Shown here piece by piece: positions 8,363 to 16,006 of a stretch of 45,404 bases of DNA. Under the pieces are notes generated by a model. That model saw nothing but the letters and a program-made list of their open reading frames with translations, was not told the origin of the DNA and ran no database searches. A program made the position numbers and the translations under genes. How positions within the stretch are numbered: the stretch's first letter is position 1; the number at the start of each line of letters is the position of its first letter. The DNA is from Candidatus Anammoximicrobium sp. (GTDB lineage: Bacteria > Planctomycetota > Planctomycetia > Pirellulales > Pirellulaceae): the NCBI GenBank assembly GCA_012515235.1, contig JAAYYU010000266.1, positions 1-45,404 on the forward strand. The letters are read 5' to 3'.

Positions 8363-10234
8363 TCACTGCCGCCGGAACCCACGCACGCCGAACTCCCGGC
8401 CCCACGGGTCGGCGTCCGGCTCCCCGGCGCGGTCGATTAACTCGGCCAGTTGGTTCCGGTACCGGTACACCAGGGACGGATCGCGCGAGTACTCGCCGAT
8501 GCCCTTGACCAGCGACTCGGGCACTTGCAGTGCGGCTTTGGCGTCTGCCAGCCAAGCCCGCTGGTCGGCCGAGAGTTCCGCCGGTTTCGCTTCGCGGCGG
8601 CGAACCAGGTCCTGCAGCAGGCAGAAGTAGGCGTAGTCCTCCAATCCGTCACGGAAATTCTCCAGCCGGATAGTGGGTAGCGGCGTGCCTGCGGGGCCGA
8701 CGCACGTCCAGGAACCGTCGCCGTGGTAGCGGGTCCAGCTTCTGGGGTCCCAATCGGTGAACGGGCCGGACGAGATCGGACGACGGGAATTCCAGATGCT
8801 GATCTGGTAGTACAGGAAACCGTCCGGCCGGTACTTGGCGGTCATCGGTCCCATCAGCAGCCGGCCTTCGATCGCCGGGTACTCGATGAACATATTGGCG
8901 GGCGGATGGTGCGGGCCGCAGCAGATGTACCACCACACGAACTTGCCGCCGGCGCGGGCTTTCGTGGCCTTGTCCGGATCGAAGCGGGGCGTCAGCGGGC
9001 ACCAGGCGTCCACGGCCTTGATCTCCGTGTCCTGGCCGTAGCTGTGGTCGTAGGTTGTCGTCATCACAAGCACGTCGGGGAATTCGGCCTTCAGCATCGC
9101 CGCCGCGCGCTGGACGCCCGGGAAAGCGTCCTTGGGGTTTTCGTCGCAGCCGTAGATGTAGGCGTGATCCAGGACGCCGAGCGCCTTGGCCTGCTCGAAT
9201 TGCCGCCGCAACCGGTCGAGGGTTCCCTTTTTCCAGGCCTCGATTTCCGCCGGACTGGCGCCGCAGGGGCCGTAGTACCCGAGGTTGAACGCGCCCAGTC
9301 GGCCCTGCTTGTGCAAGTGCTCGATCGCCTCGAAATCCGGCCCCTCGCGCGTGTACAGACTGTCCAAGGTCAGGTAGTAATCGGCCAGAAAATCGGCCCA
9401 CCGCAGCTTGTGTTTCTTCCAGGCGTTGATCGGATAGTCCGGCTCGCCGCGCCACTTGGCTTGTTCCGCCTTGGTCGCGTCGGTGGGGTGATCGTGCGGG
9501 GAAAAGGTGACGGCCAGCGGCAGCGGCGAGGCGGCGGGCACGGCAAAGCCGAAGACGCGGACGGCCAAGTCGGCCGCGAACAGAACCGCATCCCGGCTGC
9601 AGACCTCCAGCTTGCCCTGATACAACCCGGCGGGTTGATTCCGCGGGGCTTGGACGCGGACCCAGAACGCTTGGGCGTCGCCCCGAGCGATATCGGCCGC
9701 CGGCAGGAACTCCAGGATCGGATCGGGCCACCAGCCGACGTGCGGCGATTTATAGGGCGGCACCGACTTGGTTTCCACATAGCCGACGGGCGACAGCTTG
9801 ACCTGGCCGGCGCTGAACGTCGCGCCGTCCGGGCCGCGCAAATCCGTCACGCGGACGGCGGTCTGCTTCAGGTCCGCGCGGCCGGGCATCACGACCACTT
9901 GGAACGATTCCTTCTCGCCCCGCGCCAGCGACAGTTCCACGCGGGTCAGCATTTTCACGTCGGGTTTGTCCGCTCGCGGCAGGATCTTCTCCATGCTGGT
10001 AGCGAAGCCCACGACGACGTCGTCGCGCTGCGTTGTTGCGGCTTGGCCCGCGGCGTTGTCGGCAGCGGCCAGGCGGCTGCTGGTTAGAAGCATCACCAGT
10101 ACAGCCCAGCCTGTCAGCATTCCCAGCACGGAGGCAGATCTACGTGGTCCAATCGAGATGAGCTGCCGTGCGAAGTTCACAGCGGTCGATCTAGTCGAAC
10201 CAGCGGCGAATCGAAGGGTACAATGTGGCGACAT
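8363..10234 (-). CDS. Secreted DUF4091 glycoside-hydrolase-like protein, 623 aa
   Basis: ATG at 10234 is preceded by AAGGAG at 7 nt. A long charged N-terminus leads into a hydrophobic signal core (MLTGWAVLVMLLTSSRLAAA), so the protein is exported. Residues ~75-230 form a beta-rich domain. Residues ~240-600 look like a TIM barrel related to GH123/DUF4091: FSPHDHPTD, YIYGCDENP (a plausible acid pair), WWYICCGPHHPP, and near the end ENFRDGLEDYAYF, a hallmark segment of DUF4091. DUF4091 proteins are predicted glycan hydrolases; activity here is inferred. Its neighbour across the hairpin is the large lyase-like gene. Confidence 0.75.
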   Translation of the reverse strand: MSPHCTLRFAAGSTRSTAVNFARQLISIGPRRSASVLGMLTGWAVLVMLLTSSRLAAADNAAGQAATTQRDDVVVGFATSMEKILPRADKPDVKMLTRVELSLARGEKESFQVVVMPGRADLKQTAVRVTDLRGPDGATFSAGQVKLSPVGYVETKSVPPYKSPHVGWWPDPILEFLPAADIARGDAQAFWVRVQAPRNQPAGLYQGKLEVCSRDAVLFAADLAVRVFGFAVPAASPLPLAVTFSPHDHPTDATKAEQAKWRGEPDYPINAWKKHKLRWADFLADYYLTLDSLYTREGPDFEAIEHLHKQGRLGAFNLGYYGPCGASPAEIEAWKKGTLDRLRRQFEQAKALGVLDHAYIYGCDENPKDAFPGVQRAAAMLKAEFPDVLVMTTTYDHSYGQDTEIKAVDAWCPLTPRFDPDKATKARAGGKFVWWYICCGPHHPPANMFIEYPAIEGRLLMGPMTAKYRPDGFLYYQISIWNSRRPISSGPFTDWDPRSWTRYHGDGSWTCVGPAGTPLPTIRLENFRDGLEDYAYFCLLQDLVRRREAKPAELSADQRAWLADAKAALQVPESLVKGIGEYSRDPSLVYRYRNQLAELIDRAGEPDADPWGREFGVRGFRRQ

Positions 10235-10400
10235 TACAGTGCTCCTTTGGGGGAACGTATGCCGTCTTGCTGCGTTCCCGGCGTTAGTCTGAGACGAACA
10301 GCGAAGTCAGTTCATCTTAGGCAGGGCGAAATCCAGATCTGCGAGCCGTCCATGACACTCGCTATGCAATGAATGGACGTAACCGTTCCGACATTTCCGT

Positions 10401-10835
10401 TCAGCTTTTTCCCCTATTGGTCTTCTTTTTCGGAATGGGTTCGTCGGAAAACCCGTCGTGTTCGACAGCGAGCAAGACGATCGGGTAGGATTGTGCTTCA
10501 CGAAGCTCCTGTTCGACGTACCGGACGGCGTAAGTGTAGTTGGCCACGCGATCCGTCAGCAGGTTTTCAAAATCGTCAGACGGGATGACGATCACCCCCA
10601 CGTCTATGTGGCTATCCTGAAGGCTATTTCGGATGTGAACAATGTCCCTAGCTAGGAGATCACTCCTGCCGGAAACCTGTATCTCGACCCCGATTCGGGA
10701 GACGATGGTCTCGTTGTATCTCAGCCGTTTGACCCAATCGATCCCACCCGATTTGCATTGTATCCAGTCAGAGTACTCCCCAAAGCGCTGATCGATCGCC
10801 TCACGCACACGGCCTGCACCGTTCGCCTGCTTCAC
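10401..10835 (-). CDS. BglII-like type II restriction endonuclease (5' end doubtful)
   Basis: From the GTG at 10835 the frame gives 144 residues. The segment around residues 42-53 (E42, then VE51IQ53) matches the spacing of the BglII active site D84-x8-E93-x-Q95, with Glu in place of the first Asp. The following helices and strands (LARDIVHIRNSL, VGVIVIPSDDF, RYVEQELREA, LLAVEHDGF) fit the BglII fold in the same order. Family-like sequence continues upstream in this frame (HVFLELQEILIST) as far as 10913 without any ATG/GTG/TTG start. An ATG with a strong GGGAG site lies at 10911 in another frame, so a one-base change may have broken the gene. It lies 43 bp downstream of its methyltransferase on the same strand. 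Confidence 0.7.
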   Translation of the reverse strand: MKQANGAGRVREAIDQRFGEYSDWIQCKSGGIDWVKRLRYNETIVSRIGVEIQVSGRSDLLARDIVHIRNSLQDSHIDVGVIVIPSDDFENLLTDRVANYTYAVRYVEQELREAQSYPIVLLAVEHDGFSDEPIPKKKTNRGKS

Positions 10836-10878
10836 GTTCAGGACACGAACGTCCGTTGAAATGAGAATCTCTTGAAGC

Positions 10879-11790
10879 TCAAGGAAAACGTGTGCCAGTC
10901 CGAGCCTGCATACTTTCTCCCTCGCTCCCCCTTAGAACTTCATGTTGCTTATCTTCATGTGTGAATAGCTTCTCGAAATGGAATTGTGGCCTGCACGCGG
11001 CCGAAAACGGGTAATTCTCTCGAATCCGTTTGCGAATGTGGGCGGAATCGTACAATTCCGTTCCAATCCAGTGTCGGTCGTGTTTCTCGGCAGCTTGGTA
11101 CGTCGCTCCGCCGCCGCCGAATGGGTCAAATACGATGTCTCCTGGTTCGGTCGAAATAAGGACAGCGCGTTCGGGGATGATGAGTTTCAGTTCGTTGACC
11201 CCGGGACGAACCTTAAACTTGCTGTGGCGGTTTGGCGACGTGTCAGTCCAGAAGTCGGTCAGATTAACACCCTCGGGGTTCATCTTGTCTCGATGTCCTC
11301 CGTAATCCTTGATTTCTCTCCCGCAATGCCGGCAAGTTTCAATCGGTAACCGAAGCCTGTTGAAGACCCGCGGTGATCCGCGCGAGTAATACAAAAGGGC
11401 ATAGTGCGCGGGATAAAGTCTCTTGCCGCGCGGATAGGTGCCCTTCATCGTCAGAGAAATCCAGTGTCGAAACTCCAGCCGCTCCCCCAGGATTGTGGCA
11501 AACTGGACCGCGAGCTCGGGCGTAGCGTAAACGAAAAACGCCCCGCCGGGTTTCAGGACACGGCACGATTCCAGGATCCACTCTCTACACCATGCGATGT
11601 ACTCAGCATGTTCCACTTTGTCGTAGCCGTTCTTGTAGTCCTTGCCCAAGTTAAACGGCGGATCGGCAAAAACCGTGTCGACGACGGCAGAACGCATCTG
11701 CCGCAGAACTGCCAAGCAGTCGTCGTCGAATAAGACGCCGAGTGATGTCGTAAAAAAAGGAGGCTTCACGGCCGATGATGCGAACAGCAA
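10879..11790 (-). CDS. Type II DNA methyltransferase, beta class (N4/N6 amino)
   Basis: The product carries catalytic motif IV as FADPPFNLG (DPPF, residues 43-46) near the N-terminus and the SAM-binding motif FDPFGGGGAT near residue 218. This order (IV before I) defines the beta class. DPPF favours adenine-N6 methylation, but N4-cytosine cannot be excluded. A central CRHCG...H segment lies in the target-recognition region. The first codon is TTG (11790) without a clear ribosome site; GTG at 11769 is an alternative. The last ~11 codons (MQARTGTRFP) overlap the likely original start of the endonuclease. It protects the sites cut by the BglII-like enzyme next to it. Confidence 0.88.
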   Translation of the reverse strand: MLFASSAVKPPFFTTSLGVLFDDDCLAVLRQMRSAVVDTVFADPPFNLGKDYKNGYDKVEHAEYIAWCREWILESCRVLKPGGAFFVYATPELAVQFATILGERLEFRHWISLTMKGTYPRGKRLYPAHYALLYYSRGSPRVFNRLRLPIETCRHCGREIKDYGGHRDKMNPEGVNLTDFWTDTSPNRHSKFKVRPGVNELKLIIPERAVLISTEPGDIVFDPFGGGGATYQAAEKHDRHWIGTELYDSAHIRKRIRENYPFSAACRPQFHFEKLFTHEDKQHEVLRGSEGESMQARTGTRFP

Positions 11791-12016
11791 GAGATGCGTA
11801 ATCGTCGAGCAACAATTGTCGCATTCTACAGATTTTCACAGCCTCGCGGTATGGCGAGTCTGTTTTTTTGCGACAGGCCCTCAGTTGCCGCTGGCATCAA
11901 GCGAGAACGGGGCGTATGATCGCAAACTCCCCGTCGCGTCGTGGGGCGTCTGCAACTCGACCGCCGCGTCGTAGGTTCGATAATTCAATGGACAACCGTC
12001 CGCAGGAGCACGCGTC

Positions 12017-13714
12017 ATGGGTGACACCGCCGCACGCTTCACCGGCCTAGATTGGGTCGTGTTGGTGGGCTATTTCGTCGGCATTACGGCTTTCGGCCTG
12101 TGGGTCTCGCGCAAGATCCGTTCCAGCGGCGGCTATTTTCTCGGCGACCGCCAGTTGCCGTGGTGGGTGATGGTGGGCCAGTCCTTCGGCACCGGCACCC
12201 ACGCCGAGAATCCGGTGGCGCAGGCGGGGGCGGTGTACAAGTTCGGCTTCGCCACCATCTGGTACCAGTGGAAGAACATGCTGATCACGCCCTTCTACTG
12301 GCTGATGGCGCCCTGGTACCGCCGCTGTGAGCGGACCACGATCGGCGAGATGATGGAAGACCGCTACGGCCGCGGCATGGCCATGCTGTACACCGTCTTT
12401 GCCATGTGCTACTTCGTCTTCAACCAGGGCACGATGATGAAAGGCGCGGGCAAGGCCGTCTCGTATGCCGTGGGCACGGAAGCCGTCTCGCCCAATCAGG
12501 TCGTGCTGCTGATGGTGGTTGCCTTTCTGCTGTACAGTTTCTTCGGCGGTTTGGTCGCCTCTGCGTACACCGACTTTGTCCAGGGCTTTCTGATCATTGT
12601 CATGTCGTTCCTGCTGATCCCGGCCGGGCTGTTGGCGGTGGGCGGGTTCAGCGGTCTGCGGTCCAGTTTGCCGGAAAACTTCTTCGACCTGTACAACGAA
12701 GCCAGCGGCGTGGACGGATTCACGATCTTGATGCTCACCTTGAACGGCTTCATCGGCATCACCGCCCAACCGCATATTCTCACCATGAATGCCACCGGCC
12801 GGACCGAGCGTGCTGGCCGCGTAGGCCAAACGTACGGCTCGATGGTCAAGCGGTTCTGCACGATCGGTTGGGCCTTCACCGGCTTGATCGTCGCGGCAAT
12901 GATCGTCCAGCAAGGCACCAGTCTGAGCGACAAGGAAAGCGCGTTCGGCTACGCTTGCCTGCACCTGCTGACGCCGGGGCTGACGGGCCTGATGGTGGCC
13001 TCCATTCTAGCGGCCAACATGTCTACCTGCTCAAACTTCATGGTCAACACCGGGGCCCTGTTCACGAAGAATTTTTACAGTGTCTACCTGCGGCCCCATG
13101 CGCAGGACAAGGAACTGCTGTTGGTGGGGCGTCTGTCCGGCTTCTCCTTGACCATCTTCGGCGTCGTGTTTGCGCTGAGCGTGGACCAGGTCCTGGACGC
13201 CTTCATGTTCAACGAAACGCTGCCGGCCTTTCTGGGCATCGCCGTGATGGGCGGGTTCCTGTGGCGACGGGCCAACCGCTACGGGGCCCTGGCGGCGGTG
13301 GTGGCTTCGCTCGCGACGTACTATGCGATCAACTACCAGCAGGCGGGCGAGCTGCAGCTGGTTTACAAATGGCTGGCTGCCCCGTACGGCTGGGCGACGC
13401 TGGTGGGCGTCGTCGTGTTCGTGGTGGTGAGCCTGCTCACGCCGCGCGAGGACAGCGAGCGGATCGAGCGGTTCTTTGACAATATGCGGCGGTCGACCGA
13501 CGACGAGGGCCTGCCGGAAGGCCATCCGAAACCGCTGGCTGCCGAGCGGGGTCAAGAGTTGATCCTCCTGGACCTGCCGGGTTGGTTCACGGCGGAGCGG
13601 TGGCACAACTTCTGGCGGCGTTACCGCGAGGATCTGGCAGGTTTTGTGCTCGCCTGGCTCACGGTCGGCCTGCTGGTGCTGACCGCCTGGGGCCTGATGC
13701 AGATCGGAAAGTAA
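12017..13714 (+). CDS. Sodium:solute symporter (SSS family), 565 aa
   Basis: ATG at 12017 has GGAG 9-10 nt upstream. The protein has about 13 hydrophobic segments from residue ~10 (DWVVLVGYFVGITAFGLWV) to the C-terminal LAGFVLAWLTVGLLVLTAWG. The conserved stretch between helices 1 and 2, GTGTHAENPVAQAG, and the overall length fit the SSS family (sodium-coupled uptake of sugars, organic acids or vitamins) in the inner membrane. A hydrophilic loop at about 475-520 precedes the last helix. Substrate is not evident; the nearby lyase-like genes make a sugar or uronate plausible. Divergent from the restriction-modification pair. Confidence 0.88.
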   Translation: MGDTAARFTGLDWVVLVGYFVGITAFGLWVSRKIRSSGGYFLGDRQLPWWVMVGQSFGTGTHAENPVAQAGAVYKFGFATIWYQWKNMLITPFYWLMAPWYRRCERTTIGEMMEDRYGRGMAMLYTVFAMCYFVFNQGTMMKGAGKAVSYAVGTEAVSPNQVVLLMVVAFLLYSFFGGLVASAYTDFVQGFLIIVMSFLLIPAGLLAVGGFSGLRSSLPENFFDLYNEASGVDGFTILMLTLNGFIGITAQPHILTMNATGRTERAGRVGQTYGSMVKRFCTIGWAFTGLIVAAMIVQQGTSLSDKESAFGYACLHLLTPGLTGLMVASILAANMSTCSNFMVNTGALFTKNFYSVYLRPHAQDKELLLVGRLSGFSLTIFGVVFALSVDQVLDAFMFNETLPAFLGIAVMGGFLWRRANRYGALAAVVASLATYYAINYQQAGELQLVYKWLAAPYGWATLVGVVVFVVVSLLTPREDSERIERFFDNMRRSTDDEGLPEGHPKPLAAERGQELILLDLPGWFTAERWHNFWRRYREDLAGFVLAWLTVGLLVLTAWGLMQIGK

Positions 13715-13724
13715 GCACGTGTCC

Positions 13725-13760
13725 AAGACCCGCTCTGCGGTTGTCTCGTGGAGCGGTCTT
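13725..13760 (+). terminator. Hairpin after the symporter gene
   Basis: AAGACC-CGCTC (13725-13735) pairs with GAGCG-GTCTT (13751-13760) with one unpaired base, 15-nt loop, 11 bp after the symporter stop. A second short palindrome GCGGAAT-GA-ATTCCGC follows at 13773-13788. No T-run. Either or both may end the convergent symporter and moaC transcripts. Confidence 0.45.
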
Positions 13761-13864
13761 CAGTCCGCTCGGGCGGAATGAATTCCGCGTTACGAAATCG
13801 CCCCTGGACAGGTGTTCGACGGGCAGGCAAACTCTGTTTTCGGCGCGGCAACTCGGCGTGACGG

Positions 13865-14344
13865 TCAGCCGCGTCGCTGGAAGTGCCCGCTGGCACCGCC
13901 GGCCTTTTCTTCCAGGCGGATTCGCTCGATGACCATGCCCCGATCCACGGCTTTGCACATGTCGTACACGGTCAGGGCCGCAGCGGAAACGGCTACCAGG
14001 GCTTCCATCTCGACGCCCGTTTTGCCCGTGATTCTCGCCTCGGCGACGATTTCCAGGCAGGTGTCGTCGTGACACGCAAAGCCGATCTCGATCGCTTCCA
14101 GGGCGAGCGGATGGCACAGCGGAATCAAGTCCGCCGTCCGTTTGGCCGCCATGATTCCAGCCAGTCGCGCCACCTCGAAAACGTCGCCCTTCGCGACTTG
14201 CCGGTCTTGGATCAGCCGCAGCGTTTCGGGCCGCATTCGAACCCGCGAACTCGCCTTGGCAACCCGGAGTGTCGGCGGCTTTGCGGAGACGTCGACCATG
14301 CGGCTGGCGCCGTTGGCGTCAAAGTGCGACAGCGAAGAACTCAT
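13865..14344 (-). CDS. moaC: Cyclic pyranopterin monophosphate synthase
   Basis: 159 aa, the usual MoaC length. Residues known to matter in E. coli MoaC are present: K52 (AKGDVFEVARLAG), H78 (LIPLCHPL), E112/E114 (TGVEMEAL), D128 and K131 (YDMCKA). The enzyme converts the MoaA product (3',8-cyclo-7,8-dihydro-GTP) to cyclic pyranopterin monophosphate in molybdenum-cofactor synthesis, in the cytosol. No other mo- gene is adjacent, so it stands alone. AAGGTGA lies unusually close before the ATG at 14344. Convergent with the symporter gene. Confidence 0.96.
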   Translation of the reverse strand: MSSSLSHFDANGASRMVDVSAKPPTLRVAKASSRVRMRPETLRLIQDRQVAKGDVFEVARLAGIMAAKRTADLIPLCHPLALEAIEIGFACHDDTCLEIVAEARITGKTGVEMEALVAVSAAALTVYDMCKAVDRGMVIERIRLEEKAGGASGHFQRRG

Positions 14345-14463
14345 TCACCTTGTGACTTTGCTGCAGGAGAGACCGCGGGGGCCCGAACCGGTCGTTGGTC
14401 GAGTCTTTCGTTTGCCGACGCAGGGCTGGGAATCGGGCCGGCGTCCCGCGGGTGCGACAACAA

Positions 14464-14491
14464 AAAAACGCCCAACAGAGTGGGCGTTTTT
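14464..14491. terminator. Strong bidirectional intrinsic terminator
   Basis: Perfect 11-bp stem AAAAACGCCCA (14464-14474) / TGGGCGTTTTT (14481-14491) with a 6-nt loop, with A-tract and T-tract in the stem so it can act on both strands. It lies between the minus-strand regulator gene ending at 14664 and the moaC start at 14344, and so separates their transcripts. Confidence 0.85.
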
Positions 14492-14663
14492 CCGGAGACG
14501 GGGAAGGAAGTCCGGGGCCGGGAACCCCGGTACAACCACGGGTCGATTCATTCGACCGCCCCGTTGGTAATATTCAAACCGTCGTCGGAGTCCATGCACG
14601 ACGGATTAAAATGAGTGCGGCGAGAGCAAGTCAGGACCGCGCCTTCGGAGGAAGCCAGGTGAG

Positions 14664-15236
14664 TCAAACCAGTTCCTTCTTGGCGCCGATCAGGGTTCTC
14701 AGGCGCTCCGCCAGGAGTCGCGCGTCGAACGGTTTCTTGAACGTTTCGTTGATGCTGGAACGATCGAAGCTCATCGGCTGGCCGTCGTCCGGCAGCAGGG
14801 CGATCAGGATCGTCTCCGCAAAGTCTGCATTTCTCCGCAGGTTCTGACAAATCTGCAACGCCTCGACTTTGCCGATCGAGAAATCCACGCAGATGCAATC
14901 CGGGTGGAAACTCTCCGCTTGAATCCCCGCCTCGAATCCGCTGGCCGCCACAGCGACCTTGAAAGCGCGTTCGGGCGGCAATTCCCGCTTCATATTCTCG
15001 ATCAGCACCTGATCTTGAGCCACGATCAGGACCTTGGCCATTGCCTCGTCTTCGAGGTCGCCCAAGGGCATCCCGTGCTCTTTCAGAAATCTGATCAGGT
15101 ATTCTCTGGGGATGCGTCGGTCTTGGGATCCGGGGATCCGGTAGCCCTTCAGCCGGCCGGAGTCGAACCACTTGCTGACCGTGCGCGGGGCCACTTTGCA
15201 GATCTTGGCGACCTGTCCAGTTGTGAACACCTTCAT
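14664..15236 (-). CDS. Helix-turn-helix (excisionase/MerR-type) protein with a receiver-like domain, 190 aa
   Basis: ATG at 15236 follows GGAG at about 9 nt. Upstream codons to 15371 are open but lack coding character. Residues ~1-60 are a winged HTH of the BldC/excisionase type (FTTGQVAKICKVAPRTVSKW, then GYRIPGSQDRRIP). Residues ~65-185 have the alternating pattern of a CheY-like receiver: VLIVAQDQ, PDCICVDFSIG with the candidate phospho-Asp, and FKKPF with the conserved Lys-Pro. The acidic pocket is reduced to one Asp (IVAQDQ), so phosphorylation is doubtful. The order, DNA-binding first and receiver second, is the reverse of ordinary response regulators. Likely a transcription factor; target unknown. 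Confidence 0.78.
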   Translation of the reverse strand: MKVFTTGQVAKICKVAPRTVSKWFDSGRLKGYRIPGSQDRRIPREYLIRFLKEHGMPLGDLEDEAMAKVLIVAQDQVLIENMKRELPPERAFKVAVAASGFEAGIQAESFHPDCICVDFSIGKVEALQICQNLRRNADFAETILIALLPDDGQPMSFDRSSINETFKKPFDARLLAERLRTLIGAKKELV

Positions 15237-16006
15237 CGCAGGTTCTCCATAACTCTCTCGTTGACTCGTCCTCATCCGCATCCAGTCGTAGAACTGGACC
15301 ACGGGGTCGTGTCCCCTGGGTCTGCGGTTGCTGCCTCGCGTTCCGTGGCATTTGTCGGGTTGGTGGGACAACCGAACAGGCCGCAGGCATCTGGGTCGGG
15401 GATTGACGCTTGTTACGCTTCTGCGCGGCTTTGACTCAGCTCCCTCTGATCTCCGCCAAGAGGAATCATCGGCAGCCCGAGTGCTTAAAATTGGTTAAAA
15501 TCCACAAAGTGGAGAAGCTTGTTGCCGCCGTTCCCAAACACACAGTAGAGCTAATTGGCTCTATCGCTTGGCGTGTTGGCACCGTTGCAGAGGGATGTCC
15601 CGCAAACAATCCGCAAGCGCGTTCTGCTCGGCAGATTGTGCGAAGGCAAACCAGGAAGCCTAAGGCAGGAGCCCCCCTGCTCAGCTTGTTCGGCTTGCGA
15701 AGCGTACCGGCTAGTCGCAATGTACGTTTCGGAACAAACCTTCCGATTGTAAGTTTCGAATCAAAAGGTCGGTTTACTTTAGGAAAGGTTTCCAAGTTGC
15801 TTGCGGAGTGGCTAAAGATGCGGCCAAGGCCCACCCGCTCGGCCCTGCGGGTGTTGGAAAAGACACGGCCATCGCCTACAATCTTCGCAATCCGCCAAAT
15901 CGAAATCCGTGGCCGGGACTTGCGTCTCGGAGAGGCCGTGAAAGACCCAACGATGCGTAAGCCGCGTCCACCGGACCGGGCTGACAGGGACTTGGTGCGT
16001 TCGGAC
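15237..16006. other. Long leader before malQ, no supported gene
   Basis: About 770 bp. The malQ frame stays open from 15410, but codons before about 15953 have no coding character or family resemblance. Parts (15470-15800) are AT-richer than the surrounding genes. An ATG at 15953 could add 18 residues to MalQ. Nothing else is recognised; a promoter or decayed gene could be hidden here. Confidence 0.45.

Noticed and set aside
11965..11995. tRNA-like GGTTCGATAATTC segment
   Set aside because: No acceptor, D or anticodon stem could be built around it; no other tRNA found.
15410..16006. N-terminal extension of MalQ by up to 199 residues
   Set aside because: The codons lack coding character and MalQ proteins begin close to the ATG at 16007.
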